38,468 nucleotides of DNA, from positions 1 through 38,468 of the forward strand of contig JAWLBW010000006.1 in assembly GCA_041687475.1 (NCBI GenBank), given 5' to 3'. The stretch comes from JAWLBW01 sp041687475. Its GTDB lineage: Bacteria > J088 > JAWLBW01. Positions 21,965-30,505 of the stretch are shown here, one piece after another. The notes below the pieces were generated by a model. The model was not told the DNA's origin. It did no database searches and was given only the letters and a program-made list of their open reading frames with translations. Positions within the stretch are counted from its first letter, which is position 1. Every line of letters begins with the position of its first letter. The translations under genes and the position numbers were made by a program.

Positions 21965-23125
21965 TCAGTCGCTGCGTTCGGCCAGCCAGTCGGCAATGGG
22001 TCCCCATACGTACTTGGGGGCGCCGCTTCCGGCGATGAGGCCGATATGCCCGAGGGGCGCGTCGATGCGCGCTTTATCGGCGACCGGAATTTCATCGACC
22101 GCGGCGGCCACGCTCTCGGGCGAGGCGATTTTGTCGGTAGTGCCCACGACCACGCAGACGTTGGCCGCGATACGGTTGAGGTCGACGTGCTTGCCGGCGA
22201 TCTTCAGCCGACCGCGCCGAAGCCGGTCGTCCTTGACGAAATCGGTCACGAACTGGCGAAAGGCCGCGCCGGGGTAGGGAATGAACTCGTCTACCCAGTT
22301 ACCGATGGTTTCGTAGCCCGAAACCCACTCGCGGTCCCAGTAATTCAGGTACAGATCCTTGTAGCGGGTAATCTGCGAGATGGGCGACACCAGCTTGAAG
22401 CCGGTGCGTGTGAGAATGGGCGGAATGTTTCCCATCTGCTCGAGCACGTACATGGTGCCCGGTACGTCGACGAGTCTGGCAAGCTGCGAGAAAGGCCACA
22501 TGCGCGAGAAGTTCAGCGGGCTGCCGATGGTCACGATGTTGCGCGCGTGGGCTTCCTTCGCGTAGTAGGCCGCGTAGGTATAGCTCATGATGCCGCCCAT
22601 GCTCCAGCCCACCAGGCTCACGTCCTTCGCGCCGGTTTTTTCGCGAATCTTCTGAACGGCGTTCGGAATGAAGTCGAGCACGTAATCGTCGACCCGAATG
22701 CCCTCTTCTTCCTTGCCCGGAATGCCGAAGTCGATCATGAAGACGTCGAAGCCGCGACTCAGGAAATAGCCGACCATCGAGTGCGCGGGGCGAAGGTCGA
22801 AGATCGTCGGTTTGACCATCAGTGGGGGCACGATGAGAATCGGGGTTGCGTGCCTGATTTCGCTGCTGGGCAGGCGGTAGTGCAACAGGGTGCTGCGCTC
22901 CCACATCCACGCCACTTCATTGGGGGTCTCGACCTGCGGCGTCAGCGGTCCGAGCAGCGCCCGCTCGAAAAGATTCATGGCGCGCCAGAAATTCTTGTGC
23001 CGGGCGTAGTCCTGACTCGTGCGTGCAGCCTCGATGGGGCTGTACCGCCGTCGACGCTTCTGAAGGGTCGTTCGCTCGAGCTCGGACGAAACGTCTTCCT
23101 TGATCTTTTCGTCGGGCATCTGCAT
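21965..23125 (-). CDS. PhaC-like alpha/beta hydrolase with Ser nucleophile
   Basis: The 386-residue protein has the layout of PHA-synthase-type alpha/beta hydrolases: an N-terminal helical lead, the LIVPPLMVKPTIFDLRP segment, FMIDFGIPG, and a nucleophile elbow GWSMGG with Ser175, Asp331 in GTTDKIASP and His360 in GHIGLI. In true class I-III synthases the elbow residue is Cys; here it is Ser, as in lipases and depolymerases. So polymer synthesis is uncertain and a hydrolase or acyltransferase role is possible. ATG 23125 overlaps the upstream gene's stop (TGATG). The gene appears co-expressed with the TPR-like protein from the promoter at 23725-23754. Confidence 0.75.
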   Translation of the reverse strand: MQMPDEKIKEDVSSELERTTLQKRRRRYSPIEAARTSQDYARHKNFWRAMNLFERALLGPLTPQVETPNEVAWMWERSTLLHYRLPSSEIRHATPILIVPPLMVKPTIFDLRPAHSMVGYFLSRGFDVFMIDFGIPGKEEEGIRVDDYVLDFIPNAVQKIREKTGAKDVSLVGWSMGGIMSYTYAAYYAKEAHARNIVTIGSPLNFSRMWPFSQLARLVDVPGTMYVLEQMGNIPPILTRTGFKLVSPISQITRYKDLYLNYWDREWVSGYETIGNWVDEFIPYPGAAFRQFVTDFVKDDRLRRGRLKIAGKHVDLNRIAANVCVVVGTTDKIASPESVAAAVDEIPVADKARIDAPLGHIGLIAGSGAPKYVWGPIADWLAERSD

Positions 23126-23688
23126 CACAGTCTGCTCAGGGCCGTGGTGGCTTCAGCGGCGTAGGGGCTGTCGGGATACCTGCGCACCAGGTTTTCGTAA
23201 AGGGCGCGGGCTTCGTCGCGGTGTGCGCCGGCCCAGTCACGGTTCCACTGCGAATCGTACAGGCGAGCCTTGCCGAGCAGGGCCTGCGCACTGAAGAAGG
23301 GTTTCTGCTCGAGAACCCAGTCGTACAGTTCGACTGCCTTGGCCACCTCGGGAGCTTCAGCGGCGCCCGCTTCATACCCGTGCGTTCCCGCATAGGCATA
23401 CCAGTCGCCCAGACGAAACATCTGGCGCATCCAGAAATTTTCGCCCTGTTTGGCGTGCTGCGGTTGCGACTTGAGAGCGAGCAGCTCGAAGATGCGCGTG
23501 CAGTCTTCGCTGTCGCGGTTTTCTTCGCAAGCCAGCGAGCGCGTAAGCAGCTGCCTGAAGTCGAGTTGTTCGAGCGGAACCGGCTTGGCGGCCTGCTGCG
23601 CCTGTTTGTCTGCGCCTCCGAGTACGAACCACAAGGCGCCGCCGGCGATTGCAATGAAGAGAAACGAGACGACGAAAATCTTTTTCAT
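23125..23688 (-). CDS. Membrane-anchored TPR-like protein
   Basis: The 187-residue protein has an N-terminal hydrophobic segment (residues 4-24) that is either an uncleaved anchor or a signal peptide, a Gln/Ala-rich linker, and a helical domain (about 45-185) with helix pairs ending in ALYENLVRRYPDSPYAAEA, characteristic of TPR or Sel1-like repeats in periplasmic proteins. Two Cys (in SLACEENRDSEDC) could form a disulfide. The function is unknown. The stop overlaps the PhaC-like start by one base, so the two genes are coupled. A strong promoter lies 37-66 bases upstream of ATG 23688. Interaction with the PhaC-like hydrolase is an inference from the operon. Confidence 0.65.
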   Translation of the reverse strand: MKKIFVVSFLFIAIAGGALWFVLGGADKQAQQAAKPVPLEQLDFRQLLTRSLACEENRDSEDCTRIFELLALKSQPQHAKQGENFWMRQMFRLGDWYAYAGTHGYEAGAAEAPEVAKAVELYDWVLEQKPFFSAQALLGKARLYDSQWNRDWAGAHRDEARALYENLVRRYPDSPYAAEATTALSRL

Positions 23689-23724
23689 ATACCCTTGACC
23701 TCACCCGGAATGCAGAGAAACGCC

Positions 23725-23754
23725 ATTATAACAAGCCCATGCGAGGGAACCCAA
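23725..23754 (-). promoter_or_regulatory. Promoter of the TPR-like / PhaC-like operon
   Basis: On the minus strand TTGGGT (23754-23749), an 18-base spacer and a perfect TATAAT (23730-23725) preceded by TGT. This is the best consensus -10 in the window. Confidence 0.65.
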
Positions 23755-23874
23755 ACCTGGTGTCGGGAAAGATGGCCGGCTGGCGCTCATCGGAGCGCAG
23801 ATGCTGCGAACACCGAATCTCGAGCGTGGAATGATGCCGATGCCGACGGTACTTGAAACCTTCACGGCGGGCGG

Positions 23875-24720
23875 TCACCCGTAGCGGGCCAGAAGAAGCG
23901 CGCCGGATACGACAAAGACGAAGCCTGCCCATTGCCAGCGGTTCAGGCGCTCGCCAAGAAACATCACGGCCAGCAGAACCGCTACCGGTGTGAGCATGCT
24001 GCCGAGCGGCGACACGAGATAGGCCGCACCCACCGACAAACCCGCCACCATGGACAGAAAGCCGGCGCTGTCGATGAAGGCGAACAGCGGCGGCCGGGTA
24101 AGATAGCGGCGAAAGTCTGTGCGGCGGGCGGCCAGTGCCAGACCGATCACGATGAGACCGACCATGCGCATGGTAACTGCCTGTGCGAAGACGTCGCCCT
24201 GGGCCTGGGGTCTCTTGAGCAGGAAAAAGCTGGTGCCGAAAAGCAGTGCCGACGTCGCGCCCTGTATGAAGCCGGGGGCGGTTATGCGCCACCCACCGCC
24301 CGAATAGGAAACCAGCATGACACCGGCAACGGTGAGAACGACGCCCGAGGCGGCGAGGGCCGTCGGCGATTCACCGAGAAAGACAATCGCGAGCAGAACG
24401 GTTATGGCCGCCCAGGCCGCGTTGGTGGTCGAGACCACGGAAAGCAGCCCCACCTGAAAGCCGCGGTACAGGGCAAAGTAACCCAGGGCGTTCATGGTTC
24501 CGGTGAGCACCCACCACGCGAAGGTGGCCGGTTCGACGAGCGGAAACCCGCGCACAACCCAGATCAGGGCGAAGAGGGGGGTGCCCACCAGATAGAGCCA
24601 GAGCAGCGTGACGAGCCCGCCTTCGGCTTCGGTACGCTTCTTGGCCAGGAAGTCGGCGGTGCCCCAACATACCGCGGCCCCGAGGCCGAGGGCAATCGGC
24701 AGAGACTCTACCGCTGTCAT
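23875..24720 (-). CDS. EamA/DMT family transporter
   Basis: The 281-residue protein has ten hydrophobic segments in two homologous halves, the EamA (drug/metabolite transporter) arrangement, with the helix ends ALGLGAAVCWGTADFLAKK and GTMNALGYFALYRGFQ in the first half and FLGERLNRWQWAGF near the end. It probably exports or imports a small metabolite across the cytoplasmic membrane; the substrate cannot be read. ATG 24720 is chosen: it starts five bases after the upstream stop and gives a normal EamA N-terminus, whereas a TTG at 24744 would add eight residues. It is the last gene of the four-gene minus-strand operon. Confidence 0.85.
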   Translation of the reverse strand: MTAVESLPIALGLGAAVCWGTADFLAKKRTEAEGGLVTLLWLYLVGTPLFALIWVVRGFPLVEPATFAWWVLTGTMNALGYFALYRGFQVGLLSVVSTTNAAWAAITVLLAIVFLGESPTALAASGVVLTVAGVMLVSYSGGGWRITAPGFIQGATSALLFGTSFFLLKRPQAQGDVFAQAVTMRMVGLIVIGLALAARRTDFRRYLTRPPLFAFIDSAGFLSMVAGLSVGAAYLVSPLGSMLTPVAVLLAVMFLGERLNRWQWAGFVFVVSGALLLARYG

Positions 24721-24725
24721 GCCGC

Positions 24726-25199
24726 TCAGCGCGGAATGTGCCAATCAGGCGTAAGGTGCTCGCCCGGCAGGGGCACTTCGCCCTTGTTCTTCAAGAGGAA
24801 GCGCGGATTGGCGTGCACCAGATCGTTGAAGGGCTGCAGATAGAGTTGCGAACCGGTAACGGTAACGGTGTTGAAGGCGGCACGAATGCGAAAGCTCTCG
24901 CCGGGGCGAATATGGGGAATGTAGGCTGCTTTTCCGCCTGCGAACCAGCGTTGCTCTCCATCGGTTACGACCAGGTTCGTCGGCTTGATTGAGTAGCTGT
25001 CGCCCCCGTCGTTGCGATATTCGAGTTCGACCATGACGCGCGCGGGATCGGCATGATACCAGGCGCGGTGCAGCGTGACGCTCCACTCGGTGTCGTTTTC
25101 GACGAAGCGTATTGCCTCCCCATAACCGGGTGTCTTCTCGCACGAGGCAAGCGGTAGTAGAAACAAGGCAAGAACGAGATAACGCAGAACGTTCACCAT
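24726..25199 (-). CDS. Lipoprotein with immunoglobulin-like domain
   Basis: The 157-residue protein has a lipoprotein signal with LASC (lipid Cys20) and a domain of about 125 residues with alternating strands (VMVELEYRNDGGDSYSIKP and FRIRAAFNTVTVTG), similar in feel to DUF4352-type beta sandwiches. It is probably anchored in the outer or inner membrane. The function is unknown. The start ATG 25199 overlaps the stop of the upstream membrane-protein gene by seven bases, and the gene ends five bases before the EamA start, so all are co-translated. Its role may relate to the lipoprotein at the head of the same operon. Confidence 0.72.
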   Translation of the reverse strand: MVNVLRYLVLALFLLPLASCEKTPGYGEAIRFVENDTEWSVTLHRAWYHADPARVMVELEYRNDGGDSYSIKPTNLVVTDGEQRWFAGGKAAYIPHIRPGESFRIRAAFNTVTVTGSQLYLQPFNDLVHANPRFLLKNKGEVPLPGEHLTPDWHIPR

Positions 25200-25771
25200 C
25201 GAGTATCCTCGGCTTCAATGGGGGGGAAGGCGCTGTCTTCGCGCGCGTTCCAGGAAAGCAGGACCAGGGCCGGCAGGCCGAGCAGGGCAAGGCCGATCAA
25301 AACTTCGGCCAGCCCATTGTCGAACGACAACAGCGGTGCCGTACCCGTATGGAAGTTATAGTAGTCGCCCGCATAGCGCAAGTCGTCGCCGAAAAGCGCG
25401 ATGCAGGTAGCGGCGGCGAGAGCCGCCTGGGCCGCGGCCAACCAGGCCGTAAGCGGCCGACGGGCGCGAAGCAAGGCCTGGGTTGCCAGGTAGAAGAAGA
25501 AAAAGCCGCTGAACGAGGCACTTGCCAGCACCAGCCCGAAAAGCAGCGGCATGCGCACCGGTTCGATGAGATAGGCCAGGCTCCATGCCGGCAGGGCATG
25601 GTAGAAGTAGCCCAGCACCGGAATGTAGAAGGCGATGACGTAAAAGAGGCCGCGCAGAAACGGTCGGTCGAACGGATAGGGACCACTGGCGCCCGAGGCA
25701 ATCTGCCGCCGCGCCGACAGGGCGAAAAGGGTGCCCAGAAAGGGTATGACCAGAAGTGCGAGAATGACCAT
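25193..25771 (-). CDS. Polytopic membrane protein, unknown function
   Basis: The 192-residue protein has five hydrophobic segments (about 2-18, 38-54, 72-98, 105-125 and 160-178). I do not recognise a family. ATG 25771 is chosen because the protein then opens with a membrane helix; earlier in-frame starts would add 32 residues of Arg/Ser-rich sequence that lies in the spacer after the preceding gene. Its stop overlaps the next lipoprotein gene by seven bases, so it belongs to the same operon as the nitrilase-like lipoprotein, the small lipoprotein and the EamA transporter. It may be a membrane partner of these proteins (inference). Confidence 0.7.
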   Translation of the reverse strand: MVILALLVIPFLGTLFALSARRQIASGASGPYPFDRPFLRGLFYVIAFYIPVLGYFYHALPAWSLAYLIEPVRMPLLFGLVLASASFSGFFFFYLATQALLRARRPLTAWLAAAQAALAAATCIALFGDDLRYAGDYYNFHTGTAPLLSFDNGLAEVLIGLALLGLPALVLLSWNAREDSAFPPIEAEDTRW

Positions 25772-25863
25772 GAAGCGGTTGCTGCTCTCTGCGTTCGTAA
25801 AGACCGGGCATCGGCCGGCCGAGGCCGGCTTTGTTCTAGAGGCGATGCGTGAATTCTGCTTTC

Positions 25864-28314
25864 TCAATCGGCGACGGTGTTCACACCGACACGGGCATGA
25901 CCCGAGCGCCAGTCTTCCCAGACGATGGTTCGTCCGGCCGAGCGTGGGTTGAACTGCTGTCCGGGGCCGCCGGCCGCCTTGACGACGCTGGACCAGTTTA
26001 CTCCATTCCAGGTGGCGGCGTAAACGTCATTGTCGCCGTTTCTTAGATCCTGCCATACGGCGACTACCGAATTCCCGTCGATAGCGAGATGCGGACGATA
26101 AGATGGCTCGGGCTCTTCGAACCCGGTCGCGGTCGTGCCCTCGCAATCGCTCAGGCAGAGCAGGGTGGTTTCGACACGACGCCAGGGCCCACGATCGTCA
26201 AGGCCTTCGTAGGCTATCAGGGCCCGCGTGCCGAGAATGGCGACGCTGTTGATGCCGTAAATGCGCTCGGTTTCTTTTTCATCGACGATGGCGGCGGGCG
26301 GGTTGATGCGTACATTCGGGCTGAAAGTGTCGCCGCCGTCGGTGCTGAAGGTTGCGTAAATGTCCCACGCATAGTCGCGAAAGTCGGCCCATGTCGCGAC
26401 GATGGTGCTTCGGCTGACCGCAAGGGCCGAGAGTGCCTGGTTGTTGCGGGGGTTACGGGCATTGCCGGCGACTTTTTCGTTTTCGTGGGGTGTGTCGAGG
26501 CGTCGAGTTGTAAAGGTCTCGCCTGCGTCGTCGCTCGCGGCCAGGTAAATATCGCTGCTGCCGGAACGGCGGTCCGTCCACGTAACGTAGAAACGTCCGT
26601 CGGCAGCGGCCACGGCCGGGTTCCAGCGGGCCGAAGCGGGGCCGTCGTTCAGCGCGTCGCCGTCGACCGTCCACGTGGCGCCGCCGTCGGTGCTGCGGGC
26701 AAGCAAGAGGCGACTCGAGGCACCGTCGGCGGCATCGTCGACGGCCACGACGTAAACCCGTTCGCCGTCGGCCGTGATACGGGCGGCGTACGGCTTTTCG
26801 GCGGCGAAGGGTAGGTCCCGCACGCTGAAGGAATCCGTGCCCTTACGGCGGGCGTGGCGTACGGTGCGGTTTTCGGGTGTATCGTTCAGCCAGATGACGT
26901 GCAGAGTTCCCCCGGAAACTGCCGCGTCGGGACGTATCTGATTCACTTCGTCGTCGACGCTTTCGACGAGTTCAATTGTCTCGCCACCTTCGGCGGTCCG
27001 TCGTGAAAGCCCGCTCTCCGAGCGAAGAAGGGCGATGTCGCCGCGGGCCGACGACTGCGTGTAGGCATTTTCATACGGTTCGCCGGCGCCGGGCGTCATG
27101 GCCTGGCCGCGTTCACGCAGTAAGTTGCGGCGTTCCTCAAGGGAAAGGGTCGCGTCTTCTTCGACCGGATCGGGCATGACCCAGGGGCCGATATCGAGAA
27201 AGCCGGTAACCGGTTCCATGCCCACGAAGGCTTGGGCGGGCTGCCCGGGTGACGCTTCGAGCACCACGGCGCTCTGGCAATCGAACACCATGTCGAGCAG
27301 GTTGCCGGTCAGGCACGGAAAGAGGGAAAAGCGAAACGAGTCGTAGGCCTGTACGTGGTTCCACATGCTTTCCATGACCACTTCGGGCAGCCATTCGCCG
27401 CCGTCTCGCTCGGCGATGCCCCAGCCGCTGAAGGCTTCGTGCTGCAGGGTAATGTCGGCCCCCAGATCGTTGAAGCGCTCGAGCACGTCGGGCATCCACG
27501 CATCTTTACTGATGACGGGCGCCAGCCGGCCGATGGGAGTCGCGATGGGGCGTAGTTGCTCGAGAGGGCCGTAGCTCATCATGAGCATGTCTTCTTCGGC
27601 CGGCACGAGATACGCTTTGCGAACACGGCCAATTTCACGACCTTCGGGGTCGTAGGCAATGGCAACATTGTAGACCTCGGGTTCGGTCGCGACCCAGGCA
27701 GATTTTCCGTCGCCCGCGTCGGGGTCGCCGAGTCTGGCGACCAGCTCGGGGTCGTCGGTCGATTCGTAGGGGGCCACGTTGACGTTGGTCACCAGGTAAA
27801 CGCCGTACTTTTTTGCCAGACGGGGAAAAGTCTGCTCGATGGCCCGTGCGAGGGTGTCGGTCATGGCCAGCAGCAGTTGCCGCACGCCGGGGGCCGATGG
27901 GTAGGCCTTGCGATACCAGGAGAGGGGGTCGGCGTACGTTGAAAACAGGGTGGCAAAGGCCGAGAGACTGTCGTCGTATGCGCGGGCTTCTTCGCCCCGC
28001 GCGCCGATGAAGGCAGCCATGAGGGCCGAATCTTCGGGCAGCACCACCAGGTTCGGAAGGGTCTTGGAAAAACAGGGGGCCTGCTCGGCCATGGCTTCTT
28101 CGAAGATGGCCGAATAGGCGTCATACGAGGTCATGCGACGCAGATCCTGCCGTATTCCGAGGGAGAAGACGCGGGCTGTGGGATTGCCCGAGGCGTCACT
28201 GGCCAGGGTGCCGGCGCAGGGGCGAGCTTGGGCGGTTTTCGTCTCGTTCTTACCGCAACCGAACGAGGCAAGAAGCAGACTGGCCCCTACGAGGGCCGAC
28301 TTGGTCAGTCGCAT
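25864..28314 (-). CDS. Lipoprotein: nitrilase-like domain (Cys replaced by Ser) fused to BNR propeller
   Basis: The 816-residue protein begins with a lipoprotein signal (SFGC, Cys20). Residues about 50-340 look like a carbon-nitrogen hydrolase: Glu94 in VVLPEDSA, Lys233 in RVRKAYLVP, and the position of the nucleophile in PVISKDAW, where Ser269 stands instead of the usual Cys. Residues about 445-810 form a beta propeller with Asp-box repeats (STDGGATW near 541, SDDAGETF near 594, STDGGDTF later), as in sialidases and secreted sensors. The nitrilase half may be inactive or a binding domain; the propeller suggests glycan or protein contact at the cell surface. ATG 28314 has GGAG at seven bases. 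It heads a four-gene operon. Confidence 0.78.
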   Translation of the reverse strand: MRLTKSALVGASLLLASFGCGKNETKTAQARPCAGTLASDASGNPTARVFSLGIRQDLRRMTSYDAYSAIFEEAMAEQAPCFSKTLPNLVVLPEDSALMAAFIGARGEEARAYDDSLSAFATLFSTYADPLSWYRKAYPSAPGVRQLLLAMTDTLARAIEQTFPRLAKKYGVYLVTNVNVAPYESTDDPELVARLGDPDAGDGKSAWVATEPEVYNVAIAYDPEGREIGRVRKAYLVPAEEDMLMMSYGPLEQLRPIATPIGRLAPVISKDAWMPDVLERFNDLGADITLQHEAFSGWGIAERDGGEWLPEVVMESMWNHVQAYDSFRFSLFPCLTGNLLDMVFDCQSAVVLEASPGQPAQAFVGMEPVTGFLDIGPWVMPDPVEEDATLSLEERRNLLRERGQAMTPGAGEPYENAYTQSSARGDIALLRSESGLSRRTAEGGETIELVESVDDEVNQIRPDAAVSGGTLHVIWLNDTPENRTVRHARRKGTDSFSVRDLPFAAEKPYAARITADGERVYVVAVDDAADGASSRLLLARSTDGGATWTVDGDALNDGPASARWNPAVAAADGRFYVTWTDRRSGSSDIYLAASDDAGETFTTRRLDTPHENEKVAGNARNPRNNQALSALAVSRSTIVATWADFRDYAWDIYATFSTDGGDTFSPNVRINPPAAIVDEKETERIYGINSVAILGTRALIAYEGLDDRGPWRRVETTLLCLSDCEGTTATGFEEPEPSYRPHLAIDGNSVVAVWQDLRNGDNDVYAATWNGVNWSSVVKAAGGPGQQFNPRSAGRTIVWEDWRSGHARVGVNTVAD

Positions 28315-28338
28315 GACGGTACTCCTTTCGTGCGCAAC

Positions 28339-28347
28339 AGCATAGCA
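28339..28347 (-). promoter_or_regulatory. Extended -10 of the nitrilase-like lipoprotein operon
   Basis: TGC-TATGCT on the minus strand (28347-28339). The same nine bases stand before the CPYC membrane-protein gene. The predicted start is about 18 bases before ATG 28314, with room for the Shine-Dalgarno. Confidence 0.45.
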
Positions 28348-28460
28348 TGTCGAGAGGGCAATCGCCCCGCACTCGTGAAGAGGCCGCTCGCCCTTTTTCT
28401 ACCCAGAAATGCCCGGACGCGGTTTCTCGGATGAAGAGCTACCGCGTGGGTTGTCACCTG

Positions 28461-28469
28461 TGTTACATT
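28461..28469 (+). promoter_or_regulatory. Extended -10 of the OmpA / FG-GAP operon
   Basis: TGT-TACATT at 28461-28469 gives a start near 28476, about 20 bases before the coding region, with the G-run GGGGGG as a possible Shine-Dalgarno. Confidence 0.4.
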
Positions 28470-28494
28470 GTAGGCTCAATCCCCGGGGGGCGGT

Positions 28495-30489
28495 GTGGTG
28501 CTCAGGTTATGGATCGGCGCGTTGTTCGCCGCATTTTGGGTCGGCTCGACCTCGCCGGTGCTGGCAGAAGGCCCGTTTCCTCATACAAGAGATGGGCTGG
28601 GTGGTTTTTCGCTGCTGCCGGAGGCGTTTCCCTCGCGTTCGCTTACCTTGCGTGCCGGCCTGGCCATCGATTACGGAACCACGCCGTCGTTCGTCTATGC
28701 GCAGGACGATGGCGCGCAGTTACGCCAGTCGTATTTTCTGAGCTTCGCGCCCCTCGACCAGGTCGAGCTCGCGGTAGGGTACCGGGCTCTCGATACATCG
28801 AGCCTTTACAACAGTCCACGTGAGATTCCGGTACGCGGCGATTCGCTTTTTTCGTTGCGGCTTGGCGAAAAATTCGGCGATTGGGCGGTGGGCGCTTTGC
28901 TGCAGGGGCGTCATTACGTGGGGTCGAGCGGTCTTGCGCCGACGTTCATGGCGCTGGCCGGCTACCGTCGTGAACATTGGGGCGTTCACGCCGGCCTCGG
29001 GTGGGTGGGCGAGCGTTGGGTCGACGTGGCGCCGGTGCAGACGCCGCTCGAGACGCTGGCCTGGCAGAAGCCGACGCATCACGCCGTGGCCGGCCGCATT
29101 GCTTTCGAATATCGCGACAGTTTCTACCGCCCCTTTCTCGAATACGGTACCGAGCAGTACCTGGGCGATGGGCTGGGGTTTGCGGGCAGCCCGCACCGGC
29201 TTACGCCGGGGGTTTCCTTCGTCGTTGAAAAGGTTGGCCTTGTCGTGACCCCGCAGGTCGATCTGGCGTTGACGCGCGAGCGCTCGGCCGCTTTTCCTAC
29301 CGACGCACCTTGGCGGGCCGTCCTTGCCGTGGCCTATGAGCCGCCGTTGCGGGCCTGGTATCAGGCGCTGTTTCCGCCGCCCGGCGTGTTCGTGGGCGCC
29401 GTTACCGACGCAGCCACGGGCCGCCCGGTCGCTGGCCTGCAGGTCACGGCCGATCCGTCGATTCTGGTCGAGGCGGGGGGGCGTTTCCGGTTCGAGGCTT
29501 CGCAGGGCGAGTATGCGTTGCGGCTCGAAGCGCCCGATTATCTTGCCCGCGACGTGAGGGTTCGCCTGGGGGGTGGGCAACTGAACTCGGGCAACTTCAG
29601 CCTCGAGCGCAACCTGGGCACATTGAAGGGCGTGGTCTATCTGGGCGAGCGCAGAGGCGCCGCCTGGGTAAGCATCGAGGGACGCGAGGGGCCGCTTGCC
29701 AGCCATGCCCGCTCCGGGGCGTTCGAGGTCGAACTTGCGCCCGGTTCCTACGCCATGACGGTTACGGCGCCGGGTTTCATTGCCGAAAAACGCTCCTTCG
29801 CCCTGGCGCGGGCGAAGACGGTCAATTTCAACCGTATCGCACTGCAGAAGGAGCCGGTAGTACGGCCCTTCGTACCCGAGCCTGAAGTGCCGCCGGCCCC
29901 CGATCCGGTCAGCGAGCCGCCTCCGGCGCCGAAGGTCGTTGAAAAGCCGGTTCCGGCGCCCGCGCCTGTTCCCGAGCCCGAGCCGAAACCAGTGACGCCC
30001 CCCGCTCCGGTGCCCGTGGCTGCCGTGCCCGCGAAGCCACCGGCGCCTGTCGTGAAGCCGGCGGCAAAGCCGGTTGAGGCGACTCCCACGCCCGCGCCGC
30101 GGCCCAGGGCGAAATCGGCAGAGGCGACGTTGACGGCGGCGGCGCCGCCCGATGATTTCGACAGGGTTTACTTCGCGTTCGGCTCGTCGGAGTTCACGCC
30201 CGCATTCCGTGATCTGCTCGAACAGCTTGCCGATGAAATTGCCGCCGACCCGTCAATCGAGCGGGTCGTGATCGAAGGCCGGGCCGATTCGGTGGGTACG
30301 CGCACGTTTAACATCGGGCTTGCCGACGAGCGGGCCGAGGCGGTGTACCGTTTTCTGGTCGAAAAGGGTGTTTCGCCGCGGCAGCTTGCGACAACGATTA
30401 CCGTATATTCACGCCCCGCCGAGGGGCAATCGGAAGACCGGCGTGCCGTAGACCGGCGTGTCGGTTTCCGAGTCGAACGTCGTCCCTGA
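28495..30489 (+). CDS. Outer-membrane protein: barrel-like N-terminus, regulatory-like domains, OmpA C-terminus
   Basis: The 664-residue protein starts at GTG (28495 or the adjacent 28498), has a signal peptide (to about residue 24, VLA), a region rich in alternating strands and aromatic residues (about 30-295) that could form a barrel, two carboxypeptidase-regulatory-like or PEGA-type domains (about 300-455, GAVTDAATGRPVAGLQV and GSYAMTVTAPGF), a long Pro/Lys/Ala-rich linker (about 458-552) and an OmpA domain (about 560-664) ending in VDRRVGFRVER. The linker could span the periplasm to peptidoglycan. It ends 16 bases before the next gene, so both are one operon. The barrel call is from pattern only. 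Confidence 0.78.
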   Translation: MVLRLWIGALFAAFWVGSTSPVLAEGPFPHTRDGLGGFSLLPEAFPSRSLTLRAGLAIDYGTTPSFVYAQDDGAQLRQSYFLSFAPLDQVELAVGYRALDTSSLYNSPREIPVRGDSLFSLRLGEKFGDWAVGALLQGRHYVGSSGLAPTFMALAGYRREHWGVHAGLGWVGERWVDVAPVQTPLETLAWQKPTHHAVAGRIAFEYRDSFYRPFLEYGTEQYLGDGLGFAGSPHRLTPGVSFVVEKVGLVVTPQVDLALTRERSAAFPTDAPWRAVLAVAYEPPLRAWYQALFPPPGVFVGAVTDAATGRPVAGLQVTADPSILVEAGGRFRFEASQGEYALRLEAPDYLARDVRVRLGGGQLNSGNFSLERNLGTLKGVVYLGERRGAAWVSIEGREGPLASHARSGAFEVELAPGSYAMTVTAPGFIAEKRSFALARAKTVNFNRIALQKEPVVRPFVPEPEVPPAPDPVSEPPPAPKVVEKPVPAPAPVPEPEPKPVTPPAPVPVAAVPAKPPAPVVKPAAKPVEATPTPAPRPRAKSAEATLTAAAPPDDFDRVYFAFGSSEFTPAFRDLLEQLADEIAADPSIERVVIEGRADSVGTRTFNIGLADERAEAVYRFLVEKGVSPRQLATTITVYSRPAEGQSEDRRAVDRRVGFRVERRP

Positions 30490-30505
30490 CCTCGTGGAGC
30501 CTGGC

